From: DAOTXL01 sp034434895
GTDB lineage: Bacteria > Chloroflexota > Anaerolineae > JAAYZQ01
Length of the DNA stretch: 17,012 bases
NCBI GenBank assembly: GCA_034434895.1
Contig: DAOTYI010000041.1
Location: forward strand, 1 to 17,012
Direction: 5' to 3'
The notes beneath the pieces were generated by a model. That model did no database searches. It was not told where the DNA came from and saw only the letters and a list, made by a program, of their open reading frames with translations. Below, piece by piece: positions 1 through 6,490 of the stretch. How positions within the stretch are numbered: the stretch's first letter is position 1; the number at the start of each line of letters is the position of its first letter. The translations under genes and the position numbers were made by a program.

Positions 1-1
1 A

Positions 2-991
2 AGAGACATGGCCTGGGGGGTGGTGGCCGGGGCGTTGGGGCACCTGCTGGTCCAGGTGCCGGGGCTGATCCGCCACGGGATGCGCTACACGCCCACCCTC
101 GGTTTGCGCGACCCCGGTGTGCACGAGGTGGGCCGGCTGATGCTGCCGCGCATGATCGGCCTGGCGGCGGTGCAACTCAACTTCCTGGTGAACACAGTCC
201 TGGCTTCAGGGCTGGCCGCCGGCAGCCTGGCGGCGCTGAACTATGCCTGGCTGCTGATGCTGTTGCCCCAGGGTGTCTTTGCCCAGGCGGTGGCCACGGC
301 TGCCTTCCCCACCTTTTCAGCCCAGGCAGCCAGAGGGGAGCAGGCCGAGATGCGCGCGACCCTGGCGGCCACATTGCGGGCGGTGCTCTATCTGGCCGTG
401 CCCGCTGCTGTGGGCCTTGTTGTGCTGCGCCTGCCGCTGGTCCAGCTTCTCTTCCAACGGGGCGCTTTCACCGACGCCTCATCACACCGGGTCGCTCTGG
501 CCCTGGCCCTCTATGCTCTTGGGCTGCCGGCCCACTCGGCCGTCGAGATCGTGGTCCGCGCCTTCTACGCCCAACACGACACCCGCACGCCAGTAGCCGT
601 CGGGGTGGCGGCCATGGTCCTGAACATCCTCCTCAGCCTGGCTTTCGTCGCCCTGTTTCAGGGGCTGGGCTGGCTGCCCCTCGGCGGGCTGGCCCTGAGC
701 AACTCGCTGGCGACGACGGTCGAGATGGGGGTGCTGCTGGGCCTGATCCGTCGCCGGCTGGGTGGGCTGGAGGGCCGGCGTCTGGCCAGATCGCTCCTGC
801 GCATCGGACTGGCAACGGCGGTGATGGGCGCGGCCATCTGGATGGTGGCGACACTCCTGGCCGGCGGGAGCGCCTGGCTGAGCGGCGGGCTGGCGGTGGC
901 CGCCGGGGTGGTTGTCTACGGCGGGAGTTCACTGTTGCTGGGCGCACCGGAGCCGCGAGCAGTGTGGGGTCTGGTACGTCCAGGGCGGTAG
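2..991 (+). CDS. murJ: Lipid II flippase MurJ (MviN family), C-terminal part, 5' end outside window
   Basis: About 329 residues of an open frame that runs in from before the window. MurJ moves the peptidoglycan precursor lipid II across the cytoplasmic membrane. The visible part is almost all hydrophobic membrane segments, matching the later helices of the 14-helix MOP-superfamily fold. Family landmarks are LFQRGAFTDAS and FYAQHDTRTPVAVG, the latter matching the conserved D-TRTP loop of MurJ. A family member is usually 500 residues or more, so roughly the first third is missing. The ATG at position 8 is only an internal Met (the codons before it are open), so it is not taken as the start. The gene ends one base before the stop of the convergent ylxP gene, with no terminator hairpin between. 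Function is well supported by family; essentiality is not testable here. Confidence 0.9.
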   Translation, partial: RDMAWGVVAGALGHLLVQVPGLIRHGMRYTPTLGLRDPGVHEVGRLMLPRMIGLAAVQLNFLVNTVLASGLAAGSLAALNYAWLLMLLPQGVFAQAVATAAFPTFSAQAARGEQAEMRATLAATLRAVLYLAVPAAVGLVVLRLPLVQLLFQRGAFTDASSHRVALALALYALGLPAHSAVEIVVRAFYAQHDTRTPVAVGVAAMVLNILLSLAFVALFQGLGWLPLGGLALSNSLATTVEMGVLLGLIRRRLGGLEGRRLARSLLRIGLATAVMGAAIWMVATLLAGGSAWLSGGLAVAAGVVVYGGSSLLLGAPEPRAVWGLVRPGR

Positions 992-992
992 G

Positions 993-1277
993 CTAGAAAA
1001 ATTCGATCTGATAGTCCACCAGCTCCACGTCGGGACGGTTGGCCTCGATCCAGTGCACCACTCGCTCCAACTGGCCGTGGGCGTAATCGGCGCTTGCCGA
1101 CACACAGGCCACCCCCAGCACCGCCCGCTGCCACAGGTCCTGAGCGTCCACTTCTGCGATAGAGACGTTGAACTCCCGACTCACGCGGCTGATGATTGAT
1201 TTCACGACGCTGCGCTTGCCCTTGAGCGAGCCGTTGCCCGGCAGCCGCAGTTCGATGGTGCAAACTCCAACGTGCAT
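993..1277 (-). CDS. ylxP: DUF503 / YlxP-family small protein
   Basis: 94 residues, beginning MHVGVCTIELRLPGNGSLKG. The LPGNGSLKGKR stretch followed by VSREFNVSIAEVD is the DUF503 signature, and the length is typical of the family. The ATG at 1275-1277 is chosen because GGAG lies about 8 bases upstream and the homologous region begins exactly there; a longer open frame upstream is a shadow of the transferase gene. In Firmicutes, ylxP sits in the nusA-infB-rbfA region and is thought to be linked to ribosome or RNA work, but no biochemical role is firmly known. Here it is the last gene of the lipoyl operon, 47 bases after the transferase stop, with a perfect hairpin in the gap. Its grouping with lipoyl genes may be accidental. 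Confidence 0.85.
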   Translation of the reverse strand: MHVGVCTIELRLPGNGSLKGKRSVVKSIISRVSREFNVSIAEVDAQDLWQRAVLGVACVSASADYAHGQLERVVHWIEANRPDVELVDYQIEFF

Positions 1278-1290
1278 GCTTGGTGCTCCA

Positions 1291-1322
1291 GAGTCGGGCA
1301 ACTGCTCGCCGTTGCCCGACTC
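1291..1322. repeat. Interspersed hairpin repeat, copy A
   Basis: Perfect 12-bp inverted repeat (1291-1302 with 1311-1322) around the 8-base loop TGCTCGCC. The central 22 bases (1296-1317) are identical to copy B at 7834-7855 and similar to copy C at 4685-4712. It lies three bases past the stop of the transferase gene in its direction of transcription and before ylxP. It has no T-run on either side, so it is not a classical intrinsic terminator. It may slow or process the mRNA. Confidence 0.85.
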
Positions 1323-1324
1323 TC

Positions 1325-2149
1325 TCAGGCGCGGCCTGTCCACCCGGCCGCAGCATAGCGGCTGCGGCGCAGTTCGACGGCCAGGGCACGCTCGCGGGCG
1401 GTCAACTCGCCCGGCACCAGGACCAGGTTCAGTGCCTGGGCAAAGCCCTGGGCCAGCGCCTGGGCGGCCTGGGCAAAGGAGACAGGGCGGCCCAGCGCCT
1501 CTTCCAGGGTGATGGCCCGCATCCGCAAACGATGTCGCTGCGCCTCCTGCTCTGGGGCGGACAGGGCCAGGCAGGCCACGATGCGGGTCAGGTCGCCCCA
1601 TAGCGGCAGGCTGCCATGTTGCAGCACCCCGCCCCGCGTCCGCCACTGGGCGCTGCCCACCAGCTTGCGCCCGCCGACCACGATCTCATAGTCGGAGGGG
1701 GCCTCAAAGCAGATGGCGGTCGGATCGGCGGGCAGTTCCCGGCTCCTGGCCTGGACCGCGTCGGCCCCCAGGGAACGCAACCCGGCCAGCAACCCCTCGC
1801 TCAGACGGCGGTAGCTTTCGACAAGATCGCCGGTGGCCCGTGGGTCGTCCTGCCGCAAGGCCACGGAGTAGGTCAGTTCGTCGGTGTGGAGGATGGCCCG
1901 TCCACCGGTGGGCCGCCGGACCACCTCCACTCCGGCAGCGCGGCAGGCGGCCAGGGCGACATCGGCCAGCGGCTGGTTGCGGCCCAGGCTCAGGCAGGGG
2001 GGCGACCAGGCGTAGAAGCGCAGGGTGGGTGGGCTGCTGCCCTCGATCACGGCGGTCAGGATGGCCTCATCTCTGGCCATCTGGGTCGCGCCGTCCGCCT
2101 CGCCCTCTATCAGCAGCCGCCAGGCAGCAGGGGGATAGCCACTTTTCAT
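1325..2149 (-). CDS. LipM-type octanoyl/lipoyl protein transferase or ligase (BPL/LPL family)
   Basis: 274 residues, one BPL/LplA-LipB catalytic domain with no C-terminal LplA accessory domain. Visible motifs: SLGRNQ (54-59), RRPTGGRAILHTDELTYSV (78-96), ICFEAPSDYE (146-155) and GRKLVGSAQWR (160-170). Lys162 is the universal family lysine. Cys147 sits where LipM octanoyltransferases carry their acyl-accepting cysteine (Bacillus subtilis LipM Cys150, 278 residues), and ATP-dependent LplA enzymes such as that of E. coli lack it. This favours transfer of octanoate from octanoyl-ACP to a carrier such as GcvH over ligation of free lipoate, but the assignment is by motif only. The ATG overlaps the stop of the upstream radical SAM gene (ATGA), implying coupled translation. 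With that gene and lpdA it forms a lipoylation operon. Confidence 0.85.
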   Translation of the reverse strand: MKSGYPPAAWRLLIEGEADGATQMARDEAILTAVIEGSSPPTLRFYAWSPPCLSLGRNQPLADVALAACRAAGVEVVRRPTGGRAILHTDELTYSVALRQDDPRATGDLVESYRRLSEGLLAGLRSLGADAVQARSRELPADPTAICFEAPSDYEIVVGGRKLVGSAQWRTRGGVLQHGSLPLWGDLTRIVACLALSAPEQEAQRHRLRMRAITLEEALGRPVSFAQAAQALAQGFAQALNLVLVPGELTARERALAVELRRSRYAAAGWTGRA

Positions 2150-3087
2150 CCCTCGATCTCCATCTCCTGAACGGCCTGCCAGGCTTCACCGGCGGTCAAC
2201 GGGCGCGGAAAGTTGTAGAGCGGGCCGCCCGGTTGCTCATTGTAAAAGGGCCGGTTGCAATCGGGGCAGCCGGAGGTCTGGAACGGTTCGCCGCCGGCCG
2301 GCAGCGGGGACCCCAGATGGATCAGTTGCCCCTGGGCGTCGAAGGCCATCTCCTCCACGCGGGCCAGGTTGTGGACGATGAGCCAGCGGGCAGCCTGCAT
2401 CCGCCGGTAGGAAGCCAGGGGAGGCGGCGGTCGGTCGGCCAGGAGGGTGCCGCGCACCGGGGTAAAGGCAAACAGGCCCACCGTTATCCCCAGGTCGTGG
2501 GCCCACTGCACCCGCCCGGCCATCTCCTGCTCTGTCTCGCCCAGGCCGACGATCAGGTGCACCGCCGCCCGACCGGGGAAGCGACGGGCCGTGGCCTCAA
2601 TCAGGGCCAGGTTGTGCGCCCAGTTGCCCCCTTTGACCTGGCGAAAGACCCGCTCGCAGGCTGCATCCAGCCCGAAGCCGATATGCCCGGCCCCGGCCTC
2701 CAGCAGCCGGCGCACCTGCTCCAGGTCGCGGGGCAAAATGGCGACATCGAAAGGCAGGTCGGTCGCTGCTTTCACCGCCCGCAGGATGGTCAGTGTCCGC
2801 TCAAAGGCATCGGCGGTGACGGTCACCTGGAGGCAGGCGCGGCGGATGTCGCCCCGGGCTGCTGCCCTGGCCAGCCTGGGTATCACCGCCTCCAGCTCGA
2901 ACTCCGGCCAGGTCACCCGCGAAAGTTGCCAGGCATCGGCCCGGCTCTCCCGCGCCTGGGCGCAAAAAGCGCAGTTCATGCGGCAACGGCCGCCCAGCAT
3001 CAGGTAAGCGGTGGTCGGCGCGACAGCCATCGGCACGGCAGCCAGCCCCAACACAGCAGCGGTGCCGATAGACAGGTTCACAATCAC
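2146..3087 (-). CDS. BioB-like radical SAM protein, candidate LipS-type lipoyl synthase subunit
   Basis: 313 residues from a GTG start that overlaps the lpdA stop (GTGA), with GGGGAAG just upstream; a second GTG two codons on is possible. The radical SAM cluster motif is CRMNCAFC (Cys35, Cys39, Cys42). The middle holds the expected barrel segments, e.g. LPRDLEQVRRLLEAGAGHIG and HLIVGLGETEQEM. Near the C-terminus is SGCPDCNRPFYNE, adding Cys274 and Cys277, which might help hold a second Fe-S cluster. Overall it is biotin-synthase-like, but its place between Lpd and a LipM-type transferase argues for lipoate rather than biotin. It most resembles, from memory, the LipS1/LipS2 proteins that together replace LipA in Thermococcus. 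Which of the two it is cannot be told here, and no second radical SAM gene is in the window. Biotin synthase is the main alternative. Confidence 0.75.
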   Translation of the reverse strand: MIVNLSIGTAAVLGLAAVPMAVAPTTAYLMLGGRCRMNCAFCAQARESRADAWQLSRVTWPEFELEAVIPRLARAAARGDIRRACLQVTVTADAFERTLTILRAVKAATDLPFDVAILPRDLEQVRRLLEAGAGHIGFGLDAACERVFRQVKGGNWAHNLALIEATARRFPGRAAVHLIVGLGETEQEMAGRVQWAHDLGITVGLFAFTPVRGTLLADRPPPPLASYRRMQAARWLIVHNLARVEEMAFDAQGQLIHLGSPLPAGGEPFQTSGCPDCNRPFYNEQPGGPLYNFPRPLTAGEAWQAVQEMEIEG

Positions 3088-4499
3088 CGTCGCTTCCCCA
3101 GCCGCTGGAAGTGGATCGCTTCGCCAAAGGCCACGGCCCGGGCTGCCTCGGCCACCGCCTCCGGCAATGTCGGGTGGGCGTGGATCGTCTCTGCCAGCTC
3201 CCTGGCGGTGAGGCCCAGCCGGACGGCCAGCGCCCCTTCGGCGATCAGTTCGCTGGCCCCCGGCCCCATGACATGCAGGCCCAACAGTTTGCCGCTCCCC
3301 GGTTCGCACAGCAGGCGCACCTGGCCCTCGGTCTCCCCCTGGGCCAACGCCTTGCCGCTGGCGGAAAAGGGGAAAGTGCCCACCTCAACCTCAATGCCCT
3401 GCTCGCGGGCCTGCTGCGAAGTCAGTCCCACGCCGGCGATCTCGGGCCTGGAAAAGACGACGTTGGGCACGGCCCGGTAGTCCATCCGGCTGTCATGGCC
3501 GGCGATCACCTCGGCGGCGACCTCACCCTGACGGCTGGCGACATGGGCCAGCAGCACCTGGCCTGTCACATCGCCGACGGCATAGAGACCCGGCACGTTG
3601 GTCCGCAGACGGTCATCCACCAGCACCCGGCCCCGCTGCCGGGCGACGCCCACCTCCTCCAGCCCCAACCCCTGACTGAAAGGCACACGGCCGGTCGCGT
3701 TCAGCACCAGGTCCGCTTCGATCCGTTCCTGCCGATCTTTGACCGTATAATGCACCTCCAACCCGCCCTCAACAGCGACGATCTCCTCCACGCTGGCCTC
3801 CAGCCTCAGCTCCACCCCTTGCTGTTTCAGCAAAACCCGGTAGCGTCTGGCCAGCTCCTGGTCCACCGGCGGCAGGATGGTGGGCAGCATCTCGATCACC
3901 GACACCTGGACCCCCAATGCGCTAAAGAGGGTGGCAAACTCGATGCCGATCACTCCGCCGCCGATGATGGCCAGCCGGCGGGGGAGCGTCTCCAGGGCCA
4001 GGATGTCGTCGCTGGTGAGCACGCCCGGCAGGTCCAGGCCGCGGATGGGGGGCCGGGCCGGCAACGAGCCGGTGGCAATCACTATCTGGTCGGCTTCCAG
4101 GAGGGTGTGGCCGCCGTCGGCCAGGGTGACCTCAACGCGGCGGGGGCTGCTCAGCCGCGCCACGCCGGACACCAGCTCCACGCCATGTCCCTTCAGCAGC
4201 CTCTCGACACCGCCGACCAGCTCCCCGACCACCCGATCTTTGCGGGCGACCATCGCCGCCCAGTCCACGGCCAGAGTGCCCTCCAGGTGTACGCCAAACT
4301 CGGCCAGGCGTCCGGCCTCCAGGTAAGCGCCGGCGCTGCGCAACAATGTTTTGGTCGGGATGCAGCCCCAGTTAAGGCATACCCCGCCCAGCCGATCCTT
4401 TTCCACCAGGGCGACCTTGAGCCCCAGTTGGGCGGCACGGATGGCACATACATAGCCCCCTGTGCCCCCGCCGATAATGACCAGGTCAAATTTGCTCAC
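3084..4499 (-). CDS. lpdA: Dihydrolipoyl dehydrogenase (E3)
   Basis: 471 residues, normal for the family. It reoxidises dihydrolipoyl groups of 2-oxoacid dehydrogenase complexes or of glycine cleavage H protein, passing electrons through FAD to NAD+. Seen in order: FAD-binding DLVIIGGGTGGYVCAIRAA at the N-terminus, the redox disulfide in GGVCLNWGCIPTKTLL (Cys41, Cys46), the NAD-binding IIGGGVIGIEFATLF, the second FAD motif GLYAVGDVTG, and the C-terminal HAHPTLPEA with the catalytic His-Glu. The start is the GTG at 4497-4499: GGAGGAAG lies about seven bases upstream and the FAD fold begins at once. The open frame continues upstream but crosses the promoter, so longer starts are rejected. First gene of the lipoyl operon; its stop overlaps the radical SAM start. 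Confidence 0.95.
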   Translation of the reverse strand: MSKFDLVIIGGGTGGYVCAIRAAQLGLKVALVEKDRLGGVCLNWGCIPTKTLLRSAGAYLEAGRLAEFGVHLEGTLAVDWAAMVARKDRVVGELVGGVERLLKGHGVELVSGVARLSSPRRVEVTLADGGHTLLEADQIVIATGSLPARPPIRGLDLPGVLTSDDILALETLPRRLAIIGGGVIGIEFATLFSALGVQVSVIEMLPTILPPVDQELARRYRVLLKQQGVELRLEASVEEIVAVEGGLEVHYTVKDRQERIEADLVLNATGRVPFSQGLGLEEVGVARQRGRVLVDDRLRTNVPGLYAVGDVTGQVLLAHVASRQGEVAAEVIAGHDSRMDYRAVPNVVFSRPEIAGVGLTSQQAREQGIEVEVGTFPFSASGKALAQGETEGQVRLLCEPGSGKLLGLHVMGPGASELIAEGALAVRLGLTARELAETIHAHPTLPEAVAEAARAVAFGEAIHFQRLGKRR

Positions 4500-4527
4500 A
4501 GGCTTCCTCCAAAATTGCTCATCGCCC

Positions 4528-4556
4528 ATTATAGTCCAGCCAGGGGAAGAAGTCAA
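4528..4556 (-). promoter_or_regulatory. Sigma70-type promoter of the lpdA operon
   Basis: On the minus strand TTGACT (4551-4556), a 17-base spacer and TATAAT (4528-4533). The predicted start of transcription is near 4521, about 20 bases before the lpdA GTG. It is divergent from the promoter at 4811-4839. Confidence 0.8.
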
Positions 4557-4645
4557 CCCGCCCGTGTGGTGTCGGGGTCCGTCACTTTTTTGCACGAGAA
4601 AGGAGCGAGGGCAGGCTATGGCCGGTCGTGGCGGTGCTAGGTGCA

Positions 4646-4668
4646 GTCTGTAGACCGGCCCGAGCCGG
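4646..4668 (+). repeat. 23-base direct repeat, copy 1 (copy 2 at 4742-4764)
   Basis: 4646-4668 and 4742-4764 match at 21 of 23 positions, 96 bases apart. Each unit contains two short dyads, GTCT..AGAC and CCGG......CCGG, so each could fold into small hairpins. Both copies lie inside the 4561-4804 structure. Confidence 0.7.
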
Positions 4669-4684
4669 AGGGGACACAAAGATT

Positions 4685-4712
4685 GTGGGACAACTGCGAG
4701 CAGTTGTCCTAC
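4685..4712. repeat. Interspersed hairpin repeat, copy C
   Basis: Stem of 13 pairs (4685-4697 with 4700-4712, one G-T pair) and a 2-base loop. It aligns without gaps to 7831-7858 (copy B) at 22 of 28 positions. One difference pair, A4690/T4705 in place of G/C, changes both sides of the stem and keeps pairing, which suggests the structure is what is retained. Confidence 0.7.
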
Positions 4713-4810
4713 GCTGCGGCCAGCCGGCGACGTCGGACGCGGTCTGGAGACCGGCCCGAACCGGGTGGATGCAAAAATATGACGGACACCCGTGTGGTGT
4801 CGGGTGCTGT

Positions 4811-4839
4811 TTGACATGGGAGGAACCCTATGCTACAAT
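4811..4839 (+). promoter_or_regulatory. Sigma70-type promoter of the adenosine deaminase gene
   Basis: TTGACA (4811-4816), 17-base spacer, TACAAT (4834-4839), followed by a G/C-rich discriminator. Transcription should begin near 4846, leaving a leader of about 14 bases before the ATG at 4860. The -10 box lies after the in-frame ATG at 4830, which rules that ATG out as the start. Confidence 0.85.
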
Positions 4840-4859
4840 TTGGGCGCGGAAAAGATGCC

Positions 4860-5909
4860 ATGAGCCTGCACGATTTCATACGCGACATGCCCAAAGTTGA
4901 GTTGCACGTCCATCTGGAAGGCAGCATCCAGCCCTCCACCCTGTTCACCCTGGCCAGGCGCAATGGCGCCCGCCTGCCTGCACGCGACCTGGAGGGCCTG
5001 CGCCGCTTCTATCACTTTACCAGTTTCAAACATTTCATCCGGGTCTATATGACCATTTCCAGCTGTCTGCGGACCGTCGCCGACTTTGAGCTGATCGCCT
5101 ATGAATTTGGGGCAAGCATGGCCCGTCAGCAGATCCGCTACGCCGAAGTGACCTTCACCCCCTATACCAATGTGCAAAACACCGGCCTGCCCTTTGACGA
5201 CATCCTGGCCGGCCTGAACGAGGGCCGTATCCGCGCCCAGGCTGAGCTGGGCGTCGAGTTCCGCTGGGTGTTGGACATTGTCCGCGACGATCCCAAGACC
5301 CGTCTCCAGGTCGCCCGCTGGGCAGCCGGGGCCATAGACCGGGGGGTGGTCGGCCTGGGGCTGGGTGGCACCGAACGGGGCCATCCGCCGGAGTGGTTTG
5401 CCGATGCTTATGCCCTGGCGCGAGAGGCGGGGCTGCACAGCGTGCCCCATGCCGGTGAACTCTGCGGGCCGGAGAGTGTGTGGGGCGCTCTCCGGGCGCT
5501 GGAGGCGGAGCGGATCGGCCATGGCGTGCGCAGCGTCGAGGACCCGGCCCTGGTTGATTTCCTGCGGGAGCAGCAGGTCCCTCTGGAGATCTGCCCCACC
5601 AGCAACCTCTGCCTGGGCATCTATCCCTCCTATGCGGCGCATCCGATCCGCCGCCTGTGGGAGCAGGGGGTGTATGTCACCGTCAACTCTGACGATCCGC
5701 CCATATTCAACACCGACCTGGTGGGCGAATATCAGGCCCTGGCCGATCATCTGGGCTTTTCGGCCGCCGACTTGGAGCAGCTCAGCCTCAACGCCCTGCG
5801 GGCCAGCTTCCTGCCGTCTGAGCAGAAAGCGGCGTTGGAGCAGGAGTTCCAGGCTGAGTTCGCCCGGCTGCGAGCCCAACATGTTGTCACAGGCCAGGGC
5901 GCAATTTGA
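4860..5909 (+). CDS. add: Adenosine deaminase family protein
   Basis: 349 residues, standard length for bacterial Add. Zinc hydrolase of the amidohydrolase superfamily, deaminating adenosine or deoxyadenosine to inosine in purine salvage. Metal and catalytic residues are visible: HVH (His16, His18) in PKVELHVHLEGS, HAGE (His197, Glu200), GHGVRS (His221) and NSDDPPIF (Asp278, Asp279). The structural-zinc-type region of adenine deaminases is absent. The segment usually written G-D-xx-G-E reads GLGLGGTERGHPP here, which is slightly off. Some relatives act on aminodeoxyfutalosine in menaquinone synthesis or on adenine, so the substrate is not certain. The start at 4860 follows from the promoter, with GGAAAAG just upstream. 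It stands alone: the tRNA promoter overlaps its stop codon. Confidence 0.85.
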   Translation: MSLHDFIRDMPKVELHVHLEGSIQPSTLFTLARRNGARLPARDLEGLRRFYHFTSFKHFIRVYMTISSCLRTVADFELIAYEFGASMARQQIRYAEVTFTPYTNVQNTGLPFDDILAGLNEGRIRAQAELGVEFRWVLDIVRDDPKTRLQVARWAAGAIDRGVVGLGLGGTERGHPPEWFADAYALAREAGLHSVPHAGELCGPESVWGALRALEAERIGHGVRSVEDPALVDFLREQQVPLEICPTSNLCLGIYPSYAAHPIRRLWEQGVYVTVNSDDPPIFNTDLVGEYQALADHLGFSAADLEQLSLNALRASFLPSEQKAALEQEFQAEFARLRAQHVVTGQGAI

Positions 5910-5934
5910 CAAACAACAGGAGTCAGGCTACAAT
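5906..5934 (+). promoter_or_regulatory. Sigma70-type promoter of the tRNA operon
   Basis: TTGACA (5906-5911), 17-base spacer, TACAAT (5929-5934), ten bases before mature tRNA-Phe. The -35 box overlaps the stop codon of the deaminase gene. The hexamers, spacer length and the TGGGC after the -10 box match the promoter at 4811-4839 closely. Confidence 0.85.
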
Positions 5935-5944
5935 ATGGGCAGTT

Positions 5945-6017
5945 GCCGCGGTAGCTCAGTTGGTAGAGCATTTGACTGAAAATCAAAGGGTCCCCAGTTC
6001 AAGTCTGGGCTGCGGCA
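5945..6017 (+). tRNA. tRNA-Phe (GAA)
   Basis: 73 bases. Seven-pair acceptor stem (GCCGCGG with CTGCGGC, one G-T pair), TA at positions 8-9, anticodon stem TTTGA/TCAAA with loop CTGAAAA giving anticodon GAA, T-loop TTCAAGT, discriminator A. CCA is not encoded. First tRNA after the promoter. Confidence 0.95.
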
Positions 6018-6023
6018 CTGCAA

Positions 6024-6095
6024 GCGGGCGTGGCTTAGCGGTAGAGCATCTCCTTGCCAAGGAGAGGGTCGTGGGTTCGAATCCCATCGCCCGCT
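6024..6095 (+). tRNA. tRNA-Gly (GCC)
   Basis: 72 bases. Acceptor GCGGGCG/CGCCCGC, anticodon stem TCTCC/GGAGA with loop TTGCCAA giving GCC, T-loop TTCGAAT, discriminator T as normal for bacterial Gly. CCA is not encoded. Six bases after tRNA-Phe. Confidence 0.95.
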
Positions 6096-6104
6096 CTCGA
6101 TTTT

Positions 6105-6226
6105 AGAGCTTGTCTGAAAACCACCAAGACACAAAGGACACCAAGGGCACTATGCGATTTTTATTCGTTTCCTTCGTGTTCCTTTGTGGCCTTGTGTCTT
6201 TGTGGTGAGCTTTTCAGACCAGCTCT
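6105..6226. repeat. 122-bp imperfect palindromic element inside the tRNA operon
   Basis: The left arm from AGAGCTTGTCTGAAAA (6105-6120) through 6150 is mirrored by the right arm 6171-6226, ending TTTTCAGACCAGCTCT. The arms carry the wording CCAAGACACAAAGG and its complement, a type of palindromic repeat often seen scattered in environmental bacterial genomes. It separates tRNA-Gly from tRNA-Cys with no promoter after it, so it would be transcribed as a long hairpin within the precursor. No coding capacity. Confidence 0.75.
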
Positions 6227-6276
6227 TGGAACGCGTCTTGAGAGCTGATTCCCGCGAAGGACGCAGAGTATAGTCG

Positions 6277-6347
6277 GGCGACGTAGCCAAGTGGCAAGGC
6301 AGCGGTCTGCAAAACCGCGATCACGGGTTCAAATCCCGTCGTCGCCT
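6277..6347 (+). tRNA. tRNA-Cys (GCA)
   Basis: 71 bases. Acceptor GGCGACG/CGTCGCC, anticodon stem GCGGT/ACCGC with loop CTGCAAA giving GCA, T-loop TTCAAAT, discriminator T, the identity base for Cys. CCA is not encoded. A TATAGT just upstream (6269-6274) is too close to be its -10 box. Confidence 0.95.
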
Positions 6348-6353
6348 CTGGGA

Positions 6354-6387
6354 AACCGGCTGATGAGCATCGAGCTGTCAGCCGGTT
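6354..6387 (+). other. Hairpin between tRNA-Cys and tRNA-Leu
   Basis: Perfect 10-bp stem AACCGGCTGA (6354-6363) with TCAGCCGGTT (6378-6387), 14-base loop, followed by ATTGTTAA. The T content after the stem is weak, and a tRNA follows eight bases on, so a processing spacer or leaky terminator fits better than a true stop. Confidence 0.5.
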
Positions 6388-6395
6388 ATTGTTAA

Positions 6396-6479
6396 GGGGC
6401 GGTGGCGGAAAGGCAGACGCTGCGGACTTAAAATCCGCTGGGGGCATACCCCGTGTGGGTTCAAATCCCACCCGCCCTA
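6396..6479 (+). tRNA. tRNA-Leu (TAA)
   Basis: 84 bases, class II with a long variable arm (GGGG-CATA-CCCC). Acceptor GGGGCGG/CCGCCCT (first pair G-T), anticodon stem GCGGA/TCCGC with loop CTTAAAA giving TAA, T-loop TTCAAAT, discriminator A. CCA is not encoded. Its last 46 bases plus the next base are duplicated exactly at 7061-7107. Confidence 0.95.
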
Positions 6480-6490
6480 TAGTGGTTTTC

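Larger units (their letters stand above)
4561..4804. mobile_element. MITE-like element between divergent promoters (candidate)
   Basis: A 16-base sequence (CCCGTGTGGTGTCGGG) occurs as an exact direct repeat at 4561-4576 and 4789-4804. Just inside it, 4577-4594 and 4770-4787 form an 18-bp inverted repeat with 2 mismatches (GTCCGTCA... against ...TGACGGAC). The interior of about 175 bases has no credible gene but holds hairpin copy C and a 23-base direct repeat. The layout of direct repeat, inverted repeat, filler, inverted repeat, direct repeat is that of a small non-autonomous transposon with its target duplication, though 16 bases is long for one. The repeats also abut the -35 boxes of both divergent promoters (4 and 6 bases away), so paired operator sites are the alternative. 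Confidence 0.5.

Noticed and set aside
1840..4640. Long plus-strand open frames (546 and 509 codons) opposite the lipoyl operon, and similar ones opposite yedF/selD, the deaminase and the DUF4139 gene
   Set aside because: All lie antisense to genes with clear motifs and overlapping start/stop junctions; they are products of GC-rich codon bias.
4500..4817. N-terminal extension of Lpd using upstream in-frame starts
   Set aside because: It crosses the promoter and the repeat element, has no family counterpart, and GTG 4499 has a strong ribosome binding site.
4830..4859. ATG at 4830 as start of the adenosine deaminase gene
   Set aside because: The promoter -10 box (4834-4839) lies downstream of it, so it would not be in the mRNA; the family N-terminus fits ATG 4860.
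6354..6387. Intrinsic terminator between tRNA-Cys and tRNA-Leu
   Set aside because: The stem is good but the following bases lack a T-run, and tRNA-Leu has no promoter of its own, so read-through is required.
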